A stretch of DNA of 64,000 nt, taken from NCBI GenBank assembly GCA_029876055.1, contig CM056876.1:4340001-4404000 (forward strand), in the 5' to 3' direction. Position numbers and translations under genes: made by a program. The DNA comes from Madurella fahalii (lineage: Eukaryota; Ascomycota; Sordariomycetes; Sordariales). This document shows, one piece after another, positions 22,740 to 31,200 of this stretch (its first letter is position 1; each line of letters begins with the position of its first letter). The notes under the pieces were generated by a model. It ran no database searches. It saw only the letters and a program-made list of their open reading frames with translations, and was not told the origin of the DNA.

Positions 22740-23618
22740 TTAATCCTCAGAGATCTGTATAGCCTCGACACCTGCGCCAAGCCTCTCCCCGAGCTTAACT
22801 AGCGTGTTCTCATAAACACGCGCTACATCCATGTATAAGCGCTCTTCATCCTCATCCCAGATCCCCTTGCTAAATCCACCTGGTCCCTCAGGCCCGCTCT
22901 CGGCCTCGTTGCCCGTCTGCTCCTCGTCTTCGTCGCCGTCCTCATCTTCGGGAACCGGCTCTTTGTTCATGACGTCCACAACCAAGACGCGTGCTTGCTC
23001 CACAATGCTCTTACAGCGCACCATGTCTGTAATATCCATCCCGCTCCTCAAGCCGTTCTCAAATCCCGGCAGCGGTTCGTGGGATTCGATATCTTCGCCC
23101 ACGAGGAGACTGGCAAAACAGTGGTCGAGTTTTTTGAGTATTGCAAAGGTTGCTGTTGGCGATGGCGGAAAGGCCACAACGAACGTGTTGAACTCGCCAG
23201 CGATGTTTAGAAGGTAGGGAACCTGGAGGCTGGCTAGAGAGGAGGTTAGCGAACCGTCGCCCTGCCGTGCCGCTCTCGGAGTGTACCTACGGGTTCCTGA
23301 CAACCAGACAATGTTGATCACACCCTCGAGGTCCTTGCATACCTCGCCCATGGACTTGTAGCCCTGGACACCATCGATGCCGGGCGGCCCCGCGTCGGAC
23401 TTCTTGGCGAACCGGCGGCTGATGTGCATCATGCGGTCCGAAACGAAATTCCGCACCTTGTCTTCTTTCGCAGAGCCAGGGCGAAGGGCGTTGCGGCGGG
23501 GGTGTGGCAGGCCAGAGACAGATCTTATTGTTGACGTTGTACTCGGCGCGGGGGATGGCAGCGAAGGCACCATGAAACCGCCTGCACCGGTCGTCGGGGA
23601 CATCGGATTCTCATCCAT
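22740..23618 (-). CDS. Conserved fungal protein of unknown function
   Basis: The model is complement(22740..23233, 23291..23618), 273 residues. The 57-base intron GTAGGT...CTCTAG joins WLSGTP to SLQVPYLL in frame. The start ATG at 23618 opens MDENPMSPTTGAGG, a Ser/Pro-rich disordered N-terminus. After it come LPHPRRNALRPGS, a basic helix FVSDRMMHISRRFAKK, then a helical domain containing EFNTFVVAFPPSPTATFAILKKLDHCFASLL. An acidic run (EDEDGDEDEEQTGNE) precedes the C-terminal helix. Proteins of this layout occur across Pezizomycotina and are sometimes labelled 'meiotic recombination protein DMC1' in databases, but no RecA-type Walker motif is present here, so I do not adopt that name. It shares a 385-base divergent promoter with the Tom6-like gene. 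Confidence 0.75.
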   Translation of the reverse strand: MDENPMSPTTGAGGFMVPSLPSPAPSTTSTIRSVSGLPHPRRNALRPGSAKEDKVRNFVSDRMMHISRRFAKKSDAGPPGIDGVQGYKSMGEVCKDLEGVINIVWLSGTRRYTPRAARQGDGSLTSSLASLQVPYLLNIAGEFNTFVVAFPPSPTATFAILKKLDHCFASLLVGEDIESHEPLPGFENGLRSGMDITDMVRCKSIVEQARVLVVDVMNKEPVPEDEDGDEDEEQTGNEAESGPEGPGGFSKGIWDEDEERLYMDVARVYENTLVKLGERLGAGVEAIQISED

Positions 23619-24003
23619 TTTCGAATTCGTTTACGCGCAAAGGATCCAGTAGTTCAGAAGCACATTGCATTTTCTGCGCAAAAAGTCGGTGGAGAGTCGA
23701 GCGAGTCGGATCAAGCAGGCAGATCAAAGGAATCCCAGTAAACCGGTCATAAGCAGCTCCAGGTGGGAAGTTCGGGACTTGAAGGGTTGCGGGGGTGGAG
23801 CGAGCAGTCACCAGCCCTTAACTAAGCCGTTGTCTGCGCCACATGTCTTTGACCCACTAATGTCCCCTGCGCGCCTCTGTCCCGTGGCTCGTGCGCCGCC
23901 GACGGGGCGCTCCAAATTTCTGGCTTGGCTGATCCTCGCTTTCAACTTTTTTCTTGATGGCGACATCGACCGTCAATCCAACACTCGACCTCATCTATCC
24001 ATC
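23619..24003. promoter_or_regulatory. Bidirectional promoter interval
   Basis: 385 bases between two divergent start codons (23618 minus, 24004 plus). No other gene fits, so the interval must hold both promoters. I see no clear TATA box on either side. Confidence 0.5.
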
Positions 24004-24283
24004 ATGCCTCCCAAGCGCCTTGGCGGCTCGCGCCGCTCCTGGAACCCAATCACCGGCACCTACAACGCACTATTTGTATCCGAGAACGCCCCCATAACAC
24101 GGAGCGTCGCTATGTTCGGCGTGAGTTGTTGCCTGCCCCATTGCGATCCATTGCCAGTTTTTCTGACACCGCATAGGTTGCTGTAACATTCCTTGCTACT
24201 GGCTGGGGCGAATTCGTCCTTAGGTTTGTGCCGATTTGTCTTCCTTTGCGACGCGCATACTGACAGCCATCAGCCCGCAGTAA
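24004..24283 (+). CDS. tom6: Tom6-like small subunit of the mitochondrial TOM complex
   Basis: The model is join(24004..24120, 24177..24223, 24274..24283), 57 residues. It begins MPPKRLGGSRRSWNPITGTY, and its last exon supplies only the end of a Ser codon plus Pro-Gln-stop. Both introns are canonical (GTGAGT...CATAG, 56 bases; GTTTGT...CATCAG, 50 bases), and all junctions keep frame. The protein has a basic N-terminus and one hydrophobic helix near residues 33-53 (RSVAMFGVAVTFLATGWGEF), a tail-anchored layout. It resembles what I recall of Pezizomycotina Tom6, which stabilises the outer-membrane import pore around Tom40. Identity rests on recalled similarity of a very short protein; the gene structure itself is strong. 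Confidence 0.65.
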
Positions 24284-25283
24284 TCCACTGGGCACACCGA
24301 GACCCCCCGGGTCATCGAGAGCGGACGATACGTCGTTGATTGTGACGGATAATTGTGTTTTAGAGGAATGACAACCATGTACGATATGGATTAAACCGAA
24401 CGGTTACTCGGATGCACAGGTCATCATCGAGCCACTATCATGGGCGGCGTTTGGCGGTTGCACTCTCAATCTTAATGCCTGATCATCGTCCCTCTGTCTG
24501 CGCTCTGCGTTCAGTTATGTACGAATTCCGTCTAGACACGAAGGGATCGTACAAGTGCCCGCAAGTCATCTCCCCTGGCCGTTCACTCCGAGATTGACCA
24601 GCTCCTCCATGGTCTCTTTCAGCTTTGGTGCTCAGGAAGATCAGCCAGCGTCCCGTTACTCACCGCGGCCTCCGTTGGCTCTTTGCTGTGGAAGTCGCGG
24701 TCCATCATTCTGGACTACATGCTACTTTAACTTGAAAAGCCGTAGCCCGGTGGCGTGAATTGCCATGTTCGTTTCTCATCATCTGGGTTTATGTTGCTGG
24801 ATAACAGCCCCAACCAGTCGAGAGGAGCGTACGAATGAAGGCAACAGTAGTAGGGCCCCTATGCGATTTTGCGTTTTGTTTCAATTATCTTTCTCATCCC
24901 AAATCCAGATTTACCTTGCGGTTGTTCTTGTACTTTGGACTCTGTCGGCCGGTCATGGTTTCTTTATCAGCACCCGCTAAGTCCGTTGTTACTTGAACAA
25001 TCACCCCTCCGATGGCACCGGCGGACAATCCGCTGTCCTTTACCTCCATTGTCCATTGTCAGTAGTCCTTGAACAGCAGCTGTGCCATTACGGTCCGTCA
25101 ACTCCACAGCTGGCAAAACATTTATAGAATGGCCATCTTCACAATCCACGGCCACCGCGCAATCCCCTCAGCACATATCGCTGTACCAGAGCCACATACA
25201 TCGACCCGAACATAGCCAGACCTTACTCGCAAGTGAAGTGACACACGTTATCTTCCGTGCGAGACAACTACAATTCGGGCAAC
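24284..25283. other. Intergenic
   Basis: 1 kb with no supported gene. Short open frames lack recognisable features. Confidence 0.5.
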
Positions 25284-25961
25284 ATGTCTTCCAGCAACCT
25301 GTCGTCCACCCATACCGTCAACCGGAACAGCGGGCGCGGCGGGAACAGCGGGTACATGTCTTCCGTCAACATGCCTTCCAACAACAGCATGAACAGCAGG
25401 TGCGTAAGAAGCAGCGCACACAGCGGTAATAATATGGCAGGCAGCTTCAACATGCCTTCCGGTCAGGGCGGTGTTGTTAGCAGGAGCCGAAGCAGAGCCT
25501 CCGCCATGTCTTCCTTGTCCGCCGTGTCTTCGCGCCATCCCTCATGCGCCGGGGATGTTCCCTTCTCGGTCTCCCCGGCCAGCTTCGCCTCCGGGAGGGG
25601 CTCGGGGCCAGCAGGTTCGCGCGGCGGCGCGGACTTCTCCAGGGCTCGGTCGGCCGCCTCCGGGAACCCCTTCAGCAGCGGCTCCCCCCCGGCCGACTTC
25701 ACCCGCTTGGTTCGGCAACACAGAAATAGCGGGCACAGCGACAAGAAGAAGAAGAAGAAGAAGAAGCAGGTGCTGCGGGTGGACCCGGACAACCTGTCCA
25801 CCGCAGCCAAGATCGGGATCTTCCTGATGGGAACCACCCCCCAGAAGCTGGAGAAGGCTGCTAGGGCGGGACACGAGAAGAGGCAGCGGGAGAGGGACCG
25901 ACGGAGGATGCAGCGGGGTGGCGGCGACGGCGGCGGCGTTTTCGGGTCATTCGAGGATTGA
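25284..25961 (+). CDS. Low-complexity Ser/Asn-rich basic protein
   Basis: A single open frame of 225 residues from the ATG at 25284 (CAACATGTC context; the frame continues upstream but without ATG). The N-terminal half is made of Ser/Asn/Gly/Met, encoded by recurring CAACATG(T/C)CTTCC-like units. The centre is Ser/Ala/Pro-rich. A run of eight lysines (about residue 154) leads into a more ordered tail: VDPDNLSTAAKIGIFLMGTT, then KLEKAARAGHEKRQRERDRR, a charged helix. I do not recognise a family. The C-terminal 70 residues look like the only constrained part. It may be nuclear given the basic runs, but that is inference. A non-coding origin for the N-terminal half is possible. Confidence 0.45.
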   Translation: MSSSNLSSTHTVNRNSGRGGNSGYMSSVNMPSNNSMNSRCVRSSAHSGNNMAGSFNMPSGQGGVVSRSRSRASAMSSLSAVSSRHPSCAGDVPFSVSPASFASGRGSGPAGSRGGADFSRARSAASGNPFSSGSPPADFTRLVRQHRNSGHSDKKKKKKKKQVLRVDPDNLSTAAKIGIFLMGTTPQKLEKAARAGHEKRQRERDRRRMQRGGGDGGGVFGSFED

Positions 25962-26299
25962 TGCGCTCGTGCTGTTCAACTGAACCGGCGTTCTGCAGAC
26001 AAGAAGGACTTCATCGAGCCCCGGCTACTCGCAGGTGATTTGGTACTAACTCCCTAAACAGATTTTGATATGTCCGTGGCACCTATTTAATAGAGATTAA
26101 ATTATTCTTCACCGGATCTCCTGGGATATTCCCGAGTCAACCCTACACATGTCATGGCAGCAGTCAGTGGTACACAAAATATAAGTCACAGTGGTAGATA
26201 AAGTATAAGGAAATTAAGTAGTAGACGTGAGATACCTATCATTCGCTGTAGCTTAGCTCTGTGCACTCGTTGATGCTGCCGCTAAACGCTATATACTAT
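25962..26299. other. Intergenic between convergent genes
   Basis: 338 bases of AT-rich 3' flank. No gene is seen. Confidence 0.5.
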
Positions 26300-27829
26300 T
26301 TAGTAGTTGCAAATGCCGCCAACGTCGTCATCCATCGTCCAGGTCCCGGCGAGGCCCTTAACCTCGATCTGGTCCGTCTGGACCTGCAGACCAGCTCCCT
26401 CATCGGTCTTACCAGCAAAGAAGTCATTCTGGCCCTCGACCTTCGGCTTCCGGTTCATGAACCGCTTCGTCCACTGCTCGATCGCCGGCTCGCCCGTCTC
26501 ATCCCTGGCCTGCTTCAAAAACGAAATGAGCGCGGTGCCGCCCGTCCCTTTGAGATTGCTCCCCTTCTTCCCACCATCCTGCTCCGCCGCCGCGGCGTGC
26601 GCGTCGAACGCGATCCCCTGCGGCTGGCGGGATGCAGTCGCGAGGTTGACCTTGCGCCGCGTCACCTCCGGGCTGCGGCTGCGAGCGCGCATCTCCTTGC
26701 TGGGCAGTACGATGTAGCGCGTCACGATGGCGATATGCTTGTCGCGCAGAGTGCGCAGCATGGACAGGCAGGCGTCGTAGGCCACGCACAACGGGCGGTC
26801 GTGTTGGTTCTGCTCGACAAAGTCCCGAATATTGGCCACGGCCTGGACGTCGCCCAGGAAGCGGGCGTGGGGGCCCGGCATGTAGCGGCGCATTTCCATG
26901 ATGAAGTTGTGCTTGGGCGGCGGGGCGCGGCCCTCGCGTTCGGCCGAGCCGGCATGACTGGGCTTCTTCTCGCCTGTAGGGCGATGCTCGATGCCGAGGA
27001 CGATGTCAAAGAACTGAATAAGGCTGCTCTGGGCGTTGCTGCCGCCGGCGTACTGGCGGTACGTCTCGTTTCCGGATTCGTCATCGTAAAGGACGCCATT
27101 GGGCAGCCCGGCCTCAGCCATGTTCTTACTTCCGGCCAGGAAGGGTCGGATCCGGTGGTAGAAGATGTGGGGGTCGCAGCTCTCGTGCATACGTTGCAGC
27201 AGAGTCGTGAGGTCGTCCAGCCGCTCGGCAAACGTATGAAGACACTTCGTGACTGTCGTCGCGTCGTTGTCCCGGGCCGCCGCTATGGCCGTCAGCATCA
27301 GGGGGATGATGGGTGCCCCGCGGGCTTCCATCGCAACTGAGACAAGATAAAACCATGACTCGTCAATGGCGCCAGTAAAGGTGCACAGGGTAGCGAGATT
27401 CTCGAGATTGTCGATGTCTTCATCCATGAAGAGCGGCTTGAAGTTCCAGAGACAGACGGCCGCGTAGGTGGCGACGGGCGGCACCTCGAGGTATTCCGAC
27501 ACCTTGAGCAGCGGGACTGCAATGGGCGGCGGCAGACGGTCACTGGGGCTATCACCACCCCAGATGTAGCCGTGGGCCATGAAGGAGAGCAGCATGTAGG
27601 CTCTGCGCCATTCCGCATCGTGTTCCAGACCGATGGTGGAGAGCACAGGAAGGCGATCCACAACCCCTCGCAGCCGCTTGCTGAGGATGAGCGCCTGAAG
27701 GTTGGCAACGACGGCCTCCCACTTGTTATAGTAGGGGTCCGGGAGCCTCGTCAACGGCAGGACGTCCGGGAGGAAGCCGTGAGTTGGAGAGATTCCATAG
27801 TCGGCCAGCTTTGGGATGGGTGGAAACAT
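26300..27829 (-). CDS. BNA2: Indoleamine 2,3-dioxygenase
   Basis: An uninterrupted 509-residue frame starting at the ATG at 27829 (MFPPIPKLADYGISPTHGFLP). IDO opens the indole ring of L-tryptophan to N-formylkynurenine, the first step of de novo NAD synthesis in fungi, in the cytosol with haem. Family signatures run in order: FMAHGYIWGG, VATYAAVCLWNFKP, GGSNAQSSLIQFFDIVLGIEH, EMRRYMPGPHARFLGDV and LRDKHIAIVTRYIVLPSKE. The His in DKHIAIV lines up with the proximal haem ligand (His346 of human IDO1). Between residues about 395 and 440 there is a basic, disordered insertion (RARSRSPEVTRRK...), usual in filamentous fungi. The absence of introns is notable beside its intron-rich neighbours. Confidence 0.93.
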   Translation of the reverse strand: MFPPIPKLADYGISPTHGFLPDVLPLTRLPDPYYNKWEAVVANLQALILSKRLRGVVDRLPVLSTIGLEHDAEWRRAYMLLSFMAHGYIWGGDSPSDRLPPPIAVPLLKVSEYLEVPPVATYAAVCLWNFKPLFMDEDIDNLENLATLCTFTGAIDESWFYLVSVAMEARGAPIIPLMLTAIAAARDNDATTVTKCLHTFAERLDDLTTLLQRMHESCDPHIFYHRIRPFLAGSKNMAEAGLPNGVLYDDESGNETYRQYAGGSNAQSSLIQFFDIVLGIEHRPTGEKKPSHAGSAEREGRAPPPKHNFIMEMRRYMPGPHARFLGDVQAVANIRDFVEQNQHDRPLCVAYDACLSMLRTLRDKHIAIVTRYIVLPSKEMRARSRSPEVTRRKVNLATASRQPQGIAFDAHAAAAEQDGGKKGSNLKGTGGTALISFLKQARDETGEPAIEQWTKRFMNRKPKVEGQNDFFAGKTDEGAGLQVQTDQIEVKGLAGTWTMDDDVGGICNY

Positions 27830-28833
27830 GGCTTGTGCTGTTTTCGTTTCTTAGCTCTAGCCCAAGAGCAATTAATTAGCCAAGGGCGAACTGAGGCTGA
27901 GATTTCCGGCGAGGGTGGTTGGTGGATTGAACGATCAAGCAATAAAGTCCTGACGCAAGGAGTATACAGAGTTTAGATCTGTAATACTCCTCAGCCGTGC
28001 GAGACTCTGCTGCGATGTGAGCATGGGCTAAGGTTGATCACTTAAAAAAGGAAAAACCTCAAGGGAAGCTGCTGTTTGCGGGAATAGGCCATTTGAGGAG
28101 TCGAGCCTCGTGGCTGGCTGGGGGAAGAAGGGTTGTTTTGTAATCAGTCAGGGTACTCCGCCATCAACTTCAGACGGCAGAAACTGTTCGCCCCCCTCTG
28201 TTTCCCACGCGCCAAGGATCAAACTGGTGTGGCGCTTGTTTCTGGGAAACAACTAAAATTGGCTTTGACCTCCGTGCCATGGTGGGGAAGTTCGAGAAAA
28301 TATCGCAGTCACAAAGAGTCGCCGTTGGCCAGTTGCCGGGGACCTCCCGTGCCTCTCCGACTGCGGCCACTGAGCCGAGGGCCCTTTGGTGCGCGTCATT
28401 GCCGTGTTTCCCGTGCTGATGCGGCTCGATGATTTTTGTGGTGGCGTGACACTACCGAAACGGTGGCCACCGCCCCGACGATATCGGATCGAAACGCGCG
28501 CATCACGAAGTGGTTATGGAAGCGAGCCTGGGATTCCCATGCAGCAACAGAAAAGCGTGTGTGGCGTGCGTTGTGGGGAGGCCCTGGTCCGATTCCCAAG
28601 GATGCGTCAGCCAAGTGACGCCAGGCGATCTGACCTGCCCCGCGTTTTACCTAACTGAGCCCGTGCACGGGAGCCTGCCACACCTTGGGAGCCCTCGGGA
28701 GCTTAGGCCCTGTCATAGGCGCCAAGGCTCCCGCATAAGGTACAGCGAGCTCGGCACGTCAAACCGACATTCGACGACATTCCCGAGCGTAGCCATGTCA
28801 CAATAACGCCGCGTCGCAACCGTACCAGCCAAC
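27830..28833. other. Intergenic between divergent genes
   Basis: 1 kb between the IDO gene (minus) and vps23 (plus), presumably holding both promoters. No gene is seen. Confidence 0.5.
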
Positions 28834-30697
28834 ATGGTGGTCCAGCAGCATGTCCTGAACTGGCTCTACAGCGTCCTGACCAGTGTGCGCACCCCTCAAT
28901 CGCCCGCAGACACCCCGAGATGAGCCCCCCGAAACGAAGCCGAGCTGACCCCCTCCCCCGCCCAGGAATATCACGACGTAAACCGGACCTACAACGATGT
29001 TGCCCAGGCGCTGTCGCAGTATCCGTCGCTGTCTCCGAGGACCGATGTCCACAGTATGCAAGGCGCCCGCCTCATACTTGAACTTCGCTGACAGAGGACG
29101 GTCACAGCGTTCCCTACCGGTGCCTCGGCACTCCTCCTGCTTCTGTCAGGGACCATTCCAGTCGTCTTCCGCGGCACCACCTACCGATTCCCAATCTCAC
29201 TATGGGTTCCTCATGCATATCCTCGCGAAGCCCCGCTGGTCTACGTGACACCCACCGAGAACATGATGGTGCGCCCGGGGCAGCACGTTGACCCCCAAGG
29301 CCAAGTGTACCATCCGTATCTCGTCGGGTGGTCCACGTTCTGGGATGTATGTTCGCTCGGGCGCGTGGCGATGAGAGAGTAAAGCTGACACCAGTGACCA
29401 GAAATCTACCATCCTAGACTTCCTCGCGATATTGCAAGACATTTTCGCGAAGGAACCGCCCGTCGTAGCCCGCCAACAGGGACAACCTCCGCCCCAGCAA
29501 CAGACTCCTACTCCTCCACCTGTACCACCACTCCCGCCGGATCTCGCCCCCAGGCCGGTTACCCAGACTCAGCCAACACCCCCGGAAGATGCGACGAGAC
29601 CGCCGCCGCCGCCGCCGAAACCCGGTACTCAAGTCGAGCCACAACAGCAGCGGCGCCCCACAGCGTCGCCTCAAGCGTCATCCGGCCCTCCAGCCCCTCC
29701 TCCGCCACCAAAAGTCGGCGGTCCTGCGAGCCAATATGTGGCAGAAGGAGCAAGAATACCACAGGAGCGGCTGCAGCATGAAAGAGCTGGGCCATCCCGC
29801 TACGAGACTGCGCCTCCTCTGCCACCACAAGCATCACATGCTTCACCTGAACCAAGGCACCCTTACCCTCCGCCCGCGCAGCATCCCGCACAGCATCCCA
29901 TGCAGCATCTTCCCCCGCATAACCTACCGTATCAAACTCCGCCACCAGCGGCTAGCTTTTCTCCTGGCCCACCTCAGCCTCAGCAACCTCCGTTTCCGCC
30001 GGCCGACCCGCGCAGGCTGTCAACGTCTGTTCCACCCCAACAATACGGCACACCCCCACCGCCGGTCGCAAATTGGCAACAACCTCCACCCCCCGTCCAG
30101 CCCCAGCCTCAGCCTAAACCCCCTCCACCGCCAGACCTCATGGATGACGACCTAACCCTCACCATCCCCTCCCCGTCATCCGCCCCCCCGCCTCCCATCC
30201 CGCCTAACCCCGAAAAGGACCTCCTCCTCCACCAGCTAGCCCAAACCCTATACTCTCGCCGCCAAAGCGCCCGCTCCCAGAACGAGGCCTCTCTCCTGGG
30301 CTTACAAGCGCAGCGCAACGCAATGCTCTCCGCCGCCGCAAAGTTACAAGCGGAATCCGCCCAGCTGAACCAACTTTCAGCCCTCCTAGCCTCCAACACG
30401 GCAATCCTGCAGGACAGTCTCCGAAAGGCAGATGCGGTCATCGAGAACTCGGCCCGTCATCCGGAGCCGGACATCGACGAATTGCTGGTTGCGCCGACGG
30501 TAGTGGGAAATCAGCTTTACGAATTGGTCGCCGAGGAGAGGGCGCTAGCCGACGCTATTTTCGTGTTGGGCAGGGCGGTTGAGAGGGGGAGGATCGCGCC
30601 GCATGTTTTCGCAAAGATGACGAGGGCGTTGTCGAGGGAGTGGTATTTGAAGAAAGCACTGGTGAGGAAGATTGGGGTGGGGATGGGGCTGTCGTAG
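28834..30697 (+). CDS. vps23: ESCRT-I subunit Vps23 (TSG101 family)
   Basis: The model is join(28834..28884, 28966..29053, 29108..29346, 29402..30697), 557 residues; all junctions keep frame. The UEV domain spans exons 1-4: MVVQQHVLNWLYSVLTS, then EYHDVNRTYNDVAQALSQYP, then FPTGASALLLLLSGTIPVVF and the YRFPISLWVPHAYP segment. It is the ubiquitin-binding, catalytically dead E2 fold. A proline/glutamine-rich linker of about 230 residues follows, with many PPPP runs. Next is a coiled-coil stalk (about 420-475, LLGLQAQRNAMLSAAAKLQ) and the C-terminal steadiness box (LVAEERALADAIFVLGRAVE). Vps23 recruits ubiquitinated cargo to endosomes for multivesicular-body sorting and acts in the Rim/Pal pH pathway in fungi. 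The intron 2 acceptor (TCACAG at 29107) was chosen because it alone restores the family reading VHTFPTGASALL. Confidence 0.93.
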
Positions 30698-31200
30698 GCA
30701 CTCAGGAGTACGGGAAATGGATGGATTTATAGGGATGCAGAGCGCAGAGGGCAGAGCGCAAAGCGCTTGTTAGTCATGAGCCTGGGGTTATGAGCCCAGC
30801 CGCGCAGCAGCAGGAGAGAGTCCTAGAAAATATTAGAGGTTCTGCGATGATTTGACGTCCAGCTTATGAGAAATCGAAAGGATGCACGCATGGCCGACCC
30901 TAATCTCAGTGAAAATACATAACTCCAAGCAACAACCCCCCGCTCCGCCCGCAAAGACTCGAGAAATAACACTGCTATGCTTCCTCCGACATAACAATAC
31001 CCCAAGGCCTAACAAACCAACCATTTAGCCTACAGCCTCGCCCGAATCGCCCCCTGCCCACCAGGCTTCTCCTCCCAGCTCGCACCTCCAGCACTGCCAA
31101 GGCTCTCGAACATGGCCAAATCCACCACCCTCGGCGGCCGCGGATGCCTCAGCCGGCAGTTCGGCGTCGCCACCCGCACATGCTGTACAACGCTGTCCTC
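30698..31200. other. Intergenic between convergent genes
   Basis: About 500 bases of 3' flank between vps23 and the Ser-rich gene. No gene is seen. Confidence 0.5.

Noticed and set aside
22740..23618. Naming this gene DMC1
   Set aside because: Such a label exists for similar fungal proteins, but the sequence lacks Walker A/B motifs of RecA-type recombinases.
26261..27340. 359-codon open frame on the plus strand
   Set aside because: Antisense shadow of the indoleamine dioxygenase gene; Leu/Arg/Ala-rich with no motifs.
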